In this document: positions 47,102 through 55,889 of the stretch, in pieces
Layout of the letters: every line of letters starts with the position of its first letter
How positions within the stretch are numbered: position 1 is the stretch's first letter
Assembly (NCBI GenBank): GCA_937901745.1
Contig: CALGSZ010000064.1
Location: 8,978-72,977 of the forward strand
Direction: 5' to 3'
Length of the DNA stretch: 64,000 nt
Source of the DNA: an uncultured Chloroflexota bacterium
GTDB taxonomy: Bacteria; Chloroflexota; Chloroflexia; Thermomicrobiales; UBA6265
Made by a program: the position numbers and the translations under genes
The notes under the pieces: model-generated
Told to the model about the DNA's origin: nothing
The model's input: only the letters and a program-made list of their open reading frames with translations
Database searches by the model: none

Positions 47102-48118
47102 ATGAACGCAGTGAGAGAGCGAAACGTGAACGCCGCGGCACCAGAGAACGGCCGCGACCGGGAGCGCCGCGCCCCAGCCTACGATGCTTATGTCGATGAG
47201 ATGGATGGCGACACCCTCGTGATCGAGACTCGCGGGCTGACGAAGCGCTATGACGAGCGGACTGCCGTCGATCACGTCGACCTGCGCGTGCGGCGCGGCG
47301 AGGTCTACGGCTTCCTCGGGCCGAATGGCGCCGGCAAGACGACGACGCTGCGAATGCTCCTCGGGCTCGTCCGTCCGACCGCTGGCGACGCCCGCGTGGT
47401 CGGCGCGCCGGCGGGCTCGCCAGCGGGGCTCGCCAAGATCGGCGCGATGATCGAGGCTCCAGCGTTCTACCCCTTCCTCTCGGGCCGAGACAACCTCCGC
47501 GTGCTCGCCAAGCATGCCGGCGTGCCGGAGGCGCGAATCGAGACCGTCTTGGAGGAAGTCGGACTGGCCGCGCGAGCCGGCGACCGATTCAGCGCCTACT
47601 CACAGGGAATGAAACAGCGCCTGGGCATCGCCGCCGCGCTGCTGAAGGATCCCGAGCTGCTGATCCTGGATGAGCCGACGAACGGGCTCGATCCGGAAGG
47701 CATGCTGGAGATCCGGGAGCTGATCCGCTCCCTCGGCCAAGGACGACGCACGGTGCTCCTCTCCAGCCACCTGCTCGGCGAGGTCGAGCAGATCTGCGAC
47801 CGGGTCGGGATCATCCGCGCCGGGAAGCTGGTCGCGGAGGGCACGGTGGACGAGCTACGGGGGCGAGACTGGCTGCGGATCAGCGCGGAGCCGCTGGAGC
47901 AGGCGCAGTCGGTCATCAGACGGGTGCCGGGCGTCGAGCAGGTCTCCCGGAATGGCCGCGCGCTGCACGTCACCGCCGATCCGAGCCACGCCGCGGAGAT
48001 CAACCGCGCGCTCGTGTCGGCAGGGATCGCGGTCCACGAGCTGCGCCGGGAGCGGCCGGGGCTGGAAGCGATCTTCCTGGACCTGGTGCGAGATCACGAG
48101 ACGGAGGTGCACGCATGA
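47102..48118 (+). CDS. ABC exporter ATP-binding protein (ABC-2 / antibiotic-resistance type)
   Basis: 338 residues. Walker A GPNGAGKTTTLRM, signature YSQGMKQRLGIA, Walker B LLILDEPTNGLDPEG and H-loop LLSSHLLGEVEQICDRV. The C-terminal part (about 255-335) is the accessory domain seen in DrrA/CcmA-like ATPases. An extra N-terminal 38 residues (RERNVNAAAPENGRDRERR) are charged and flexible. It shares ATGA with the permease gene and sits under probable control of the divergent two-component system, as in bacitracin/lantibiotic resistance modules. Confidence 0.92.
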   Translation: MNAVRERNVNAAAPENGRDRERRAPAYDAYVDEMDGDTLVIETRGLTKRYDERTAVDHVDLRVRRGEVYGFLGPNGAGKTTTLRMLLGLVRPTAGDARVVGAPAGSPAGLAKIGAMIEAPAFYPFLSGRDNLRVLAKHAGVPEARIETVLEEVGLAARAGDRFSAYSQGMKQRLGIAAALLKDPELLILDEPTNGLDPEGMLEIRELIRSLGQGRRTVLLSSHLLGEVEQICDRVGIIRAGKLVAEGTVDELRGRDWLRISAEPLEQAQSVIRRVPGVEQVSRNGRALHVTADPSHAAEINRALVSAGIAVHELRRERPGLEAIFLDLVRDHETEVHA

Positions 48119-48951
48119 CTGGCAGCATTGCAGCGGAGCTGATGATCGTCCGCAAGCGCGCGGCGACCTGGATCTTGCTCGGTATTTGGATCGCGCTGGC
48201 AATGTTCTTTGGCTACATCCTGCCGTACGTCAGCGCGCCGGACGGTCCGGAGGCGGTACGGCAGGCGGAGATCGCCGACCTTCTGCCGGGCCAGCTCGTA
48301 AGCGCCGTTCTCGAAGGCGTGCCGTTCTTCGGGGGCGTCCTGGTCCTCATCCTCGGCGTGCTGATCATGGGAGGAGAGTACGGCTGGGGCACGCTGAAGA
48401 CGCTGTTCACGCAGCGATCCAGCCGCACCCTGATCGTGGGCGCCAAGCTCGTCGCGCTCGGCATCGTTCTGCTGGGCTTCGCAATGGCCACGTTCGCCAC
48501 ATCGGCTCTCGCCAGCTTGGTAATCGCGTGGCTGGAGGATGCGCCGGTGACCTGGCCCTCGGCATCGCTCGTGCTGCGAGGCATCGGAGCAACCTGGCTG
48601 ATCTTCGCGGTCTGGGCGGCGCTCGGTGTGCTCCTCGCCGCGATCTCGCGGGGCACGGCGCTGGCGATCGGCATCGGCATCCTCTACGGGTTGGTCATTG
48701 AAGGGCTGATGGCCGCGCTGTTCGATCAGATCAGCCTGGTTCAGCCGCTCGTCGAGGGCCTGCTGCGCGCGAATGGCTACTCGCTTGCGGCCACGCTCGG
48801 CGTGTCGACCGCGGCCACGCAGGAGAACGGCCCCGGCATGTTCTCCGGCCCCTTCGTCAGCGGACTTCAGGCGACGCTGGCGATGGCTGCCTACCTGATC
48901 GCGTTCGTGGCGATCACGGTCGGACTGATCCGCCGCCGGGACATCGCCTGA
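48115..48951 (+). CDS. ABC-2 type permease
   Basis: 278 residues with six predicted helices; TWILLGIWIALAMFFGYILP is the first and FVSGLQATLAMAAYLIAFVA the last. A Pro/Glu/Gln-rich loop separates helices 1 and 2. Coupled to the ATPase by a 4-base overlap. Family members export peptides, drugs or lipids; no substrate can be assigned. About 190 nt beyond the stop an intrinsic terminator follows. Confidence 0.88.
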   Translation: MTGSIAAELMIVRKRAATWILLGIWIALAMFFGYILPYVSAPDGPEAVRQAEIADLLPGQLVSAVLEGVPFFGGVLVLILGVLIMGGEYGWGTLKTLFTQRSSRTLIVGAKLVALGIVLLGFAMATFATSALASLVIAWLEDAPVTWPSASLVLRGIGATWLIFAVWAALGVLLAAISRGTALAIGIGILYGLVIEGLMAALFDQISLVQPLVEGLLRANGYSLAATLGVSTAATQENGPGMFSGPFVSGLQATLAMAAYLIAFVAITVGLIRRRDIA

Positions 48952-49143
48952 GCCATACGGCGACCACCCTTTCTCCCCGCTCCTACCCGCGCTGGCGGAC
49001 GATCAGTCTCATCCGGTTACGTGGTGAGGCACGGTCGTTCGCCGGCGCGCTCGGCAGATATCCGCAACCTTCCTGATGCGTTTGACAACTGAACGTGCGA
49101 TGATGCCGGCATCGGGGATGCGACCGCGCCGGTGATCGCCGCT

Positions 49144-49190
49144 CTCCGCCGCTGGTCACGCTCTGTGGCCTGCGGCGGAGGTGGGTTTTC
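49144..49190 (+). terminator. Intrinsic terminator/attenuator ahead of the cupredoxin gene
   Basis: CTCCGCCGC pairs with GCGGCGGAG, and after one T-T mismatch GGTCAC pairs with GTGGCC around GCTCT, followed by GTGGGTTTTCT. It is 56 nt before the cupredoxin start, so it could end the ABC transcript or act inside the cupredoxin leader. Confidence 0.65.
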
Positions 49191-49245
49191 TGGCCCTTCG
49201 CCGCCCCGCCGTCCACGGAGTCGGGTGCCGACCAAGGAGGTTGCC

Positions 49246-50607
49246 ATGCGTCCCCTGCTTTCGGTCATCTCGTTGCTCCTTGCCGTCACGCTCTCCTTCC
49301 CGCTGACACGAACTACTCCGGTGCGCGCTCAGGCAGACGAGGTCGCGATCGAGATCGTGGATTTCGCCTTCTCGCCAGCCACGATCGAGATTCCCGCCGG
49401 CACCGTCGTCACCTGGACGAACAACGACTCGGCGCCGCACACCGTCACCGCTGACGACGGCTCTTTCGACTCCGGCACCATCGAATCCGGAGCGAGCTTC
49501 AGCCTCCCGTTCAATGAGCCAGGCACCTACACCTACCATTGCGAGTTCCACCCGAACATGACGGCGACGATCGTCGTGACCGAGGCAGAAGAGGAGGCCG
49601 AAGACACGCCGACGAGCGAGCCGGAAGAGACACCAGAGCCGGAAACGACTCCCACAGTGCCAGCCGGACCGGCCGAAATCGTTGGCGCGCCGACCGACGG
49701 CAGCAATGCCTTGGAGTACATCGGAAGGATCGATCAGCGCGGCGCCACCTTTACCGTCTATGGTTATGTCACGTACATCGCGGGCATGGAGCCTGCCGAG
49801 CTGTTCACCGACCCCAATCCAACGAACTGGAGCGAGGCGACCGCGCGCTTCACCTACTTCGGCTCCGCCACGCTCACATCCCGCGCGATCGTTGATAACC
49901 GGCTCTTCGTTGTCACGGCCGAAGGGACGGCGCAGGTCTACTTCAATCCCAACGCAGGGGCTTCGTTCGATGTCCCGGAGTCCTTCTTCAGCGGCACGGC
50001 GGTCAGCGAGTCGGAGATCTCGATTCGCAACGCCCTCTCGGTCGTCGCGCCCGACACCGGCGTCACGAACGGAAGCGGCGCGATGACGTTCACCAGCGCC
50101 ACCCCATTCGACCTGAACGGCACGACGTATCAGATCGGCGAGCCGGACACCCGGCTGCGCGTCTCCTTCACCGGCGTCGGCGTGCGACTCGAGCCGACGG
50201 AGCCGCGCGCGGTGGTCGCCATCGCCGCCTCGGCTGTCCCCGTGGCTCCTGTCTCCGCGCCGGAGACGTCAGGAGCGGAGGTGACGATCGAGCTCGGCGA
50301 GCTCAACGACTCGGGCATCTCCGGCACGGCAACGCTGCGCGAGACCGGCGGCGCGACGGAGGTCACGATCTCCATCACCGGCGCGGCCGGCAATCATCCG
50401 GCGCACATCCACGCCGGGACTTGTGACTCGCTCGATCCCAATCCCGCCTTCCCGCTGACATCGGTCGATGCCGAGGGGTCGAGCGTGACGACCGTGGACA
50501 CCAGCCTGGAAGACCTGACGAGCGAGCCCTTCGCGATCAACGTCCACCTCTCGCCCGAGCAGATCGGCGTCTACGTCGCCTGCGGCGATATCACGGCAGA
50601 GACATAG
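49246..50607 (+). CDS. Secreted cupredoxin (amicyanin-like) protein with a CHRD-like C-terminal domain
   Basis: 453 residues. Signal peptide at 1-28 (LLSVISLLLAVTLSFPL). A type 1 copper domain (about 31-125) with ligands His65, Cys99, His102 and Met105 in YHCEFHPNM; the short C-x2-H-x2-M loop is the amicyanin pattern. An acidic Glu/Thr/Pro linker (about 128-150), a middle beta-domain (about 160-335) with no family I recognise, and a C-terminal region (about 345-453) with GNHPAHIHAGTCDS like the CHRD fold. AAGGAGG precedes the ATG by 5 nt. Probably a soluble electron carrier or copper-binding surface protein. Confidence 0.88.
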   Translation: MRPLLSVISLLLAVTLSFPLTRTTPVRAQADEVAIEIVDFAFSPATIEIPAGTVVTWTNNDSAPHTVTADDGSFDSGTIESGASFSLPFNEPGTYTYHCEFHPNMTATIVVTEAEEEAEDTPTSEPEETPEPETTPTVPAGPAEIVGAPTDGSNALEYIGRIDQRGATFTVYGYVTYIAGMEPAELFTDPNPTNWSEATARFTYFGSATLTSRAIVDNRLFVVTAEGTAQVYFNPNAGASFDVPESFFSGTAVSESEISIRNALSVVAPDTGVTNGSGAMTFTSATPFDLNGTTYQIGEPDTRLRVSFTGVGVRLEPTEPRAVVAIAASAVPVAPVSAPETSGAEVTIELGELNDSGISGTATLRETGGATEVTISITGAAGNHPAHIHAGTCDSLDPNPAFPLTSVDAEGSSVTTVDTSLEDLTSEPFAINVHLSPEQIGVYVACGDITAET

Positions 50608-50776
50608 CCTCATAGCTCGCTCCCCTACCCCTCGCGGCGCCGGCGGGCTGGGGAGCGCCCCGCCATTCGCTGATGACAGACGAGACGCCTGACCTCTCAC
50701 TGCTCGACTCCGGCGTGGCGCCTCGCTCTCCGAGCGGCTATCTTCCCCGGCGCGGCTGACGAGAAGCGCTCGCCAG

Positions 50777-52063
50777 ATGGCAGGGGGATCGGTGCTCGCT
50801 ACGTTACGCCATCGAGACTTCGCGCTGCTCTGGGTGGCTGGTCTGATCTCAGTCGCGGGCGACTATGCCTTGATGGTCGCCCTCCCGCTCCACGCCTATG
50901 AGCTCACCGGCTCCGCCATCGCGACCGGAGGCGTATTCGCGGCCACCCTGCTGCCCCGCGTCTTGCTCGGCTCCGTGATTGGCGTCTTCGTCGATCGCTG
51001 GGACCGCAAGCGGACGATGGTCGGCGCCGATCTGCTGCGGGCGCTCGCGCTGCTGCCGATGCTCGCCGTCACCTCGGCCGATCTCATCTGGATCCTCTAT
51101 GCCGTGCGAGCACTGACCGGGACACTGGCGCTCTTCTTCGACCCGGCGGAGAACGCGCTGCTTCCGCGGCTCGTTGGCGAGGAGCGGCTGGTGGCCGCAA
51201 ACGCGCTCAACGCCCTCAACAACAACCTCGGCCGGCTAGGCGGTCCGGCGGCGGGCGGCGCGCTCTACGCGTGGGGAGAGTTGTCGGCGGTGGCGATCGC
51301 CGATGCCGCGACGTTCGTCGTCTCCGCGATCCTGATCCTGGCGATTCGGGCCAACACCCGGCCGGAACCGAGCAGCAAACGCCCGGCGGCCGCTTCGAAA
51401 TTCGAGCAGATGGTCAGTGAGTGGTGGGCGGGACTGCGGCTGATCCGGCGGGAGCGCGCCATCGCCACCGTTTTCATCGCCTTCGGCATCGGCATGGTCG
51501 GGGAAGGCACCTTCAGTGTCGGGTTCGCGCCGTTGGTCGTGGACGTTCTCGACGGCGGGGCGAGCGGGGCGGGCGTGCTGGTATCGGCTCAAGCCATCGG
51601 CGGGTTGGCGGCTGGCGCGCTGGTCGCACGCGCCGGCGCGAGGATGGCGCAGCATCTCCTCTTCGCGGGCGGCATGGTCGGGCTCGGGCTCACCGATCTC
51701 GCCGTGGCCAACGCCGCAACGGTGGTCACGCCCGGCAGACCAGCAATCGCGCTCGCCGCTGGAGTCATGGTCCTGGCCGGCTTCCCGGTCGTCGCAATGC
51801 ACGCCGCCGGCATGGGACTTCTACAAGCGCAGGCGGAGGACGCGTACCGCGGGCGGGTCTTCGGCGCGTTCGACGCGGTAGCAGCGGTGACGATGCTGAT
51901 CGGGCTCGGGGTTGGCGGCGTGGCGATAGATGCGCTCGGCGTCGTGCCGGTCGTCAGCGTCGGCGCGGCAATGTGGTTCATCGGCGGCGCGATCGCCGCG
52001 ACACGGCTCCCGAGGCACCTGCAAACGGCCTCAGCGGTGGATTCGCGCTCGCTCGTCTCGTGA
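50777..52063 (+). CDS. MFS transporter (EntS/MFS_3-like)
   Basis: 428 residues with twelve predicted helices. It begins ATLRHRDFALLWVAGLISVAGD, the typical start of the EntS-type subgroup, with the loop RWDRKRTMVGADLLRA after helix 2. The central loop (EPSSKRPAAASKFEQMVSEW) is cytoplasmic. It exports small molecules such as siderophores or drugs in characterised members. The stop is only 6 nt from the stop of the convergent prs gene, with no terminator hairpin between. Confidence 0.88.
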   Translation: MAGGSVLATLRHRDFALLWVAGLISVAGDYALMVALPLHAYELTGSAIATGGVFAATLLPRVLLGSVIGVFVDRWDRKRTMVGADLLRALALLPMLAVTSADLIWILYAVRALTGTLALFFDPAENALLPRLVGEERLVAANALNALNNNLGRLGGPAAGGALYAWGELSAVAIADAATFVVSAILILAIRANTRPEPSSKRPAAASKFEQMVSEWWAGLRLIRRERAIATVFIAFGIGMVGEGTFSVGFAPLVVDVLDGGASGAGVLVSAQAIGGLAAGALVARAGARMAQHLLFAGGMVGLGLTDLAVANAATVVTPGRPAIALAAGVMVLAGFPVVAMHAAGMGLLQAQAEDAYRGRVFGAFDAVAAVTMLIGLGVGGVAIDALGVVPVVSVGAAMWFIGGAIAATRLPRHLQTASAVDSRSLVS

Positions 52064-52069
52064 CGACCA

Positions 52070-52990
52070 TCAGAACAGCTCACGCAGCGAGCCGCCGGAC
52101 AAGATGCGCCGGATGGCCTCGGCGAGCAGCGGCGCGACCGATGCGACCCGCACCGGCGGCCGATCCCAGGCCGGTGGCGGCACCGTGTCGGCAACGACGA
52201 TCTCGCGCACGGCCGGGTGAGACAGCTTTTCGCGGGCGGAGCCCACGAACAAGCCGTGCGTCGCCGCGACGACCATCTCTGGCCGGGCGCCAGCCTCCAG
52301 AAGCGCCTCGACACTCCCGGCGATCGTGCCGCCGGTCGAGATCATGTCGTCAACGATCAAGCACGGGCGGTCGGCGACGTCGCCGACGACGTGCGTCACA
52401 TGCGTTTCGGTGCCGCTTTCGCGCCGCTTGTGGAGGACGACGAGCGGAATCCCGAGCCGGTTCGCGTAGTCGGTCGCCAATTGCACGCGGCCGGCATCGG
52501 GCGCGACGACGACGGCTCCCTCCGGCAGCCGACCAGCCAGGGCGCGGCAAAGCGTGGGCACGGCGGTGAGGCTGTCAACTGGGCCGCAGAAAAAGCCTTC
52601 GAGTTGTGGCGTGTGCGGATCAACGAAGATCAGGTGATGGACGCCGGAAGCCGCGAGCACGTCGGCGACGACCCGCGCCATGATCGGCTCGCGCCGGCCG
52701 ACGCGCTTGTCGGCGCGGCTATAGCCGAAATAGGGGATGATCGCGGTGATGCGCGCCGCGGCCGCGCGACGGCAGGCGTCAGCAAACGCCAGCAATTCGA
52801 CCAAATGCTCGTCGACTGGCGGCGACGTCGATTGCAACAGAAAGACTTCCTTGCCGCGCACCGGCGTGGCGAGGCGGACCGTCACCTCCCCATCGGGGAA
52901 GCGCTCCACCTCGCACTTGCCGAGCGGCATCCCCGCCTCGCGCGAGACAGCCTCGGCCAGGGCAGGGTTGGCCGTGCCGGAGAACACCAC
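52070..52990 (-). CDS. prs: Ribose-phosphate pyrophosphokinase (PRPP synthetase)
   Basis: 306 residues from the GTG. It makes PRPP from ribose 5-phosphate and ATP for nucleotide, His and Trp synthesis. Visible: FPDGEVTVRL, YFGYSRADKRVGRREP (flexible loop), the metal-binding DPHTPQLEGFF, and the PRPP-binding loop LIVDDMISTGGTI. The GTG start drops part of the first beta-strand and has no ribosome site. GGAGGT lies 6 nt before an in-frame ATC at 53005 that would give an N-terminus ending in FVVFSGTANP, matching family N-termini better. The upstream gene on the same strand is a PEBP protein. Confidence 0.93.
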   Translation of the reverse strand: MVFSGTANPALAEAVSREAGMPLGKCEVERFPDGEVTVRLATPVRGKEVFLLQSTSPPVDEHLVELLAFADACRRAAAARITAIIPYFGYSRADKRVGRREPIMARVVADVLAASGVHHLIFVDPHTPQLEGFFCGPVDSLTAVPTLCRALAGRLPEGAVVVAPDAGRVQLATDYANRLGIPLVVLHKRRESGTETHVTHVVGDVADRPCLIVDDMISTGGTIAGSVEALLEAGARPEMVVAATHGLFVGSAREKLSHPAVREIVVADTVPPPAWDRPPVRVASVAPLLAEAIRRILSGGSLRELF

Positions 52991-53065
52991 GAACGACTCG
53001 ACGATGGCCCTACCTCCTCAGGCTACCGCCGGACGACGCTGGCGCCGCCTCAACACCTGTTCAGG

Positions 53066-53527
53066 TTAGCCGCGCTGGTAGCGACCGATCAGCCGTCCTT
53101 CAGCAATGATGTGTCCATCCATCGCGTCGAAGAGTTGCCGTCTCGTCGCTCCTGGCGGCAAATCCAGAGGCGCATCAAGAGCATAGACGGTGAAGACGTA
53201 GCGGTGCGAGCCGCTGGGTGGGCAGGGGCCGCCATAGCCGATCCGGCCGAAGTCATTTCGGCCTTGTCGTCCCCCGCCGTCCACGGTCTCCTGCTGAGGC
53301 ACGCCTTCTGGGAGTCCTGTCGCTCCCGGCGGCAGGTCATAGACGAGCCAGTGGGTGAAGAGACCAGAAGGCGCATCCGGATCGTCAACGACGAGCGCCA
53401 GGGTCTGAGCCTCGGCCGGGACACCCGACCAGCGCAACGGCGGCGAGATGTTCCGGCCGTCGCAGGTGTAGATTGAGGGAATCTGCTGATCCTCGGCGAA
53501 GGCATCGCTCATCACCTGCAAGGCCAT
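53066..53527 (-). CDS. PEBP-family protein (YbhB/YbcL type)
   Basis: 153 residues. Motifs of the phosphatidylethanolamine-binding fold: DGRNISPPLRWSGVP, VVDDPDAPSGLF, HWLVYDLPPG, GRIGYGGPCPPSGSHRYVF and the C-terminal FDAMDGHIIAEGRLIGRYQR. Bacterial members bind small anions or phosphorylated ligands and have no settled function. GAGAGGT precedes the ATG by 5 nt. It lies 61-76 nt upstream of prs on the same strand and may share its transcript. Confidence 0.92.
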   Translation of the reverse strand: MALQVMSDAFAEDQQIPSIYTCDGRNISPPLRWSGVPAEAQTLALVVDDPDAPSGLFTHWLVYDLPPGATGLPEGVPQQETVDGGGRQGRNDFGRIGYGGPCPPSGSHRYVFTVYALDAPLDLPPGATRRQLFDAMDGHIIAEGRLIGRYQRG

Positions 53528-53603
53528 CGCGCACCTCTCTCTCCGCCCGGTGTCTCAGATCATCGCCGGCAATCTCCAGTACGCGCCTCGCGCGACCCGA
53601 GGG

Positions 53604-53882
53604 TCACATCGGCAGCGGCGGCGATTCCTCCGGCATCGTCTCCATTGGCGGCATGCTCAGCCATTCGCGCATCGCCTGGTCGCCAGGGCGATCCACGTGG
53701 ACCTGGTCATCGACCGCTGTCACCCAGCTCATCGGGATCCAGTGGTGCTGTCCGCGATCGTCCTTGGTCAGCTTGATGAACTCGCCCTCGACCCGATCGA
53801 CCGTGCCGAACTGCTTGTTGTTCGAGCAGACGACCGGCATGTGCTCCCGGATTCGATCGCGATCGCCCATCGTCGTTGCCAT
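53604..53882 (-). CDS. DUF2171 domain protein
   Basis: 92 residues. IREHMPVVCSNNKQFGTVDRV and KLTKDDRGQHHWIPMSWV match the PRC-barrel-like DUF2171 family, small basic-barrel proteins common in actinobacteria and Chloroflexota. Role unknown, with possible RNA or surface-binding function as in PRC-barrels. The C-terminus is Met/Pro/Glu-rich. GGGAGG lies 8 nt before the ATG; a longer frame adds 37 Arg/Ala-rich residues that look non-coding. Confidence 0.85.
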   Translation of the reverse strand: MATTMGDRDRIREHMPVVCSNNKQFGTVDRVEGEFIKLTKDDRGQHHWIPMSWVTAVDDQVHVDRPGDQAMREWLSMPPMETMPEESPPLPM

Positions 53883-54030
53883 GGTCCAACCTCCCTTCGT
53901 TCCTTCGGCCATGGCGGCCCGACGACCTTGCGCGCAACGTCCGTGCCAGGAAGCCGCGCGCGGGACAACGCGACGCCTGGCGCGGACGCCCATGAGACCG
54001 CCGAACCCGCTCGGGAATCTTCGAAGAGAT

Positions 54031-55041
54031 TTAGAAGATTCGCTGGAGAAGCTCGATGAATTTGAACGAGATCCAACCGAGGATCACGCAGGCCGGAATC
54101 GTCACCACCCAGGCGGAGACGATGCGGCCAGCAATGCCCCATCGCACGGCCGACAGGCTCTTGGTCGCGCCGACGCCAAGGATTGCCGAGGAGATGACAT
54201 GCGTCGTCGAGACCGGGATGCCAAGCCGGCTCGCCGTCTCGATCACCGTCGCGGCCGCGGTCTCCGCCGCGAAACCGTCAATCGGCCGTAGCTCGACCAC
54301 CTTCAAGCCCATTGTCCGGACGATCCGCCAGCCGCCGACGGCCGTCCCGGTCCCCATCGCCAGCGCCGCGGCGAGGACCACCCAGAGCGGCACATCCCAC
54401 TCATCACCGGACCAGCCGTAATAGCTCGCCAGGGCCATGGTGATCACGCCCATCGTCTTCTGGGCATCGTTGCTCCCGTGGCTGAACGCCATGTACGCGG
54501 CCGAGACGATCTGGAGCCGGCCGAAGAGACGGGACACCAAGCGGGGGCGCGCCTTGGCGAAGAGCCACAGCAGCCCGAAGAGGAGCAGGAGCGCTCCGAC
54601 AAAGCCGATCAGCGGTGAGAAGACGAGGCCTTCCAGCACCCGCTGCACGCCGTGGAACTGAATCGTGTCCCAACCGGCCTCCGCCACTCCCGCGCCGACG
54701 ATCGAGAAGATCAGCGCGTGGCTGGAGCTCGACGGGATGCCGTACCACCACGTGACGAGGTCCCAGGCAATTGCTGAGAGCAGGGCCGCGATAACCAAGG
54801 TCTGCGTCGCCGCTTCTGGCGGCACGATGCCCTTGCCCACGGTCCCGGCCACCGCCGTTCCGGACAGCGCCCCGGCCACGTTGAGCACCGCCGCCATCAG
54901 CACCGCGCGCCCCGGAGTCAGGACTCGCGTCGCCACCGATGTCGCAATGGCGTTTGCCGTATCGTGGAATCCGTTGATGAAGTCAAAAGCGATGCCGAGG
55001 ATGACGACGATGATGAGCGTGAGCAGCGCTGACTCAACCAT
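54031..55041 (-). CDS. pit: Low-affinity inorganic phosphate transporter (PiT family)
   Basis: 336 residues with about ten helices. The inverted PiT signatures are present: GFHDTANAIATSVATRVL in the first half and AFSHGSNDAQKTMG with GFAAETAAATVI and STTHVIS in the second. PiT proteins import metal-phosphate by proton or sodium symport. The start overlaps the stop of the DUF47 gene by 8 nt, the usual partner arrangement. It could supply the phosphate used by the GH65 phosphorylases, but that is only inference. Confidence 0.95.
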   Translation of the reverse strand: MVESALLTLIIVVILGIAFDFINGFHDTANAIATSVATRVLTPGRAVLMAAVLNVAGALSGTAVAGTVGKGIVPPEAATQTLVIAALLSAIAWDLVTWWYGIPSSSSHALIFSIVGAGVAEAGWDTIQFHGVQRVLEGLVFSPLIGFVGALLLLFGLLWLFAKARPRLVSRLFGRLQIVSAAYMAFSHGSNDAQKTMGVITMALASYYGWSGDEWDVPLWVVLAAALAMGTGTAVGGWRIVRTMGLKVVELRPIDGFAAETAAATVIETASRLGIPVSTTHVISSAILGVGATKSLSAVRWGIAGRIVSAWVVTIPACVILGWISFKFIELLQRIF

Positions 55042-55672
55042 GCTTCAGCACGATCCCTTCGAGCGTATTGGCGACAGCCTCTGCCCGATCAGTCGCGTCC
55101 TCAAGCAGGTGATGGAGCTCGCCCCAGCGGATGGCTTGAATGAGCGCGGGGATGTCCTCCACGCCGTCGAATTGAGCCGCCAGCGCTTGATCCAGCGCGT
55201 CGTCCGCCTCGTTCTCGAGCCGGTGGATTTCGACGATGTGGCGCCGCATCTCTTCGGTGTACCGGCCGTTCTCTAGCAAGGGCATCGCCTGCTCGAGTAC
55301 TTGCGCTTGCTCACGGATGATCCGCGCTAGGAGCTCCGCCGACTCCGGGGCTGGCCCGCAGCGGAAGAGCCACCAGCGCCGCCCGATCTCCTCAACATAG
55401 TCGACGAAGTCGTCGAGCTCGCTCGCGAGGGATTGGATGTCTTCCCGGTCCAGCGGCGTGACAAACGTGCTGTTCAGCGCGTTGAAGATCCGGTGCGTCA
55501 GCTCGTCGCCGCGATGCTCCAAGTCGCGCAGCCGGCGCACCTTTCGCTCGACTTCCGGCGGTTCCTTCAGGACTTCATACAAGAGTGTCGCGACCTCGGT
55601 CGCGTTGCGCGCGGCGTCAGCAAACAACTGAAAGAACTGCTCATCGCGTGGGAGGAACCGCGCCAATACCAT
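55034..55672 (-). CDS. DUF47 / PhoU-like Pit accessory protein
   Basis: 212 residues, all-helical. It begins MVLARFLPRDEQFFQLF, and contains ARNATEVATLLYEVL, RLRDLEHRGDELTHRIF and PLDREDIQSLASELDDFVDYV, which are hallmark DUF47 features with the metal-binding ExxxD patterns of PhoU. DUF47 proteins regulate the adjacent Pit transporter. The start at 55672 has AAGGGG 9 nt upstream; an ATG at 55696 has none. It is the first gene of the operon. Confidence 0.92.
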   Translation of the reverse strand: MVLARFLPRDEQFFQLFADAARNATEVATLLYEVLKEPPEVERKVRRLRDLEHRGDELTHRIFNALNSTFVTPLDREDIQSLASELDDFVDYVEEIGRRWWLFRCGPAPESAELLARIIREQAQVLEQAMPLLENGRYTEEMRRHIVEIHRLENEADDALDQALAAQFDGVEDIPALIQAIRWGELHHLLEDATDRAEAVANTLEGIVLKHG

Positions 55673-55889
55673 GTCCTCATCCCCTTCTGCCGGCATGAAT
55701 GTGCCACGCCCCCGGCCAGGCGTGAAATTGGTAGCACAAGACGGCTATCCGGAGAAAGTCGGCAGCTTGCCAGGAGAGGCTTGAGTGCCGGGTCCATTTG
55801 CGGAGTGCAGTCAAGCGAGCGCCGGTGTATGCTGCCGTCATCCACATGCTGCGCCGGTTGGGTGGATTGCGCAGCCACGAAAGGACACG

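Noticed and set aside
49082..49104. TTGACA box upstream of the cupredoxin gene
   Set aside because: A perfect -35, but no acceptable -10 at 16-18 nt spacing, so I did not call a promoter.
51421..52569. 382-codon plus-strand frame across the MFS end and prs
   Set aside because: Overlaps two well-supported genes, very Arg-rich, no motif.
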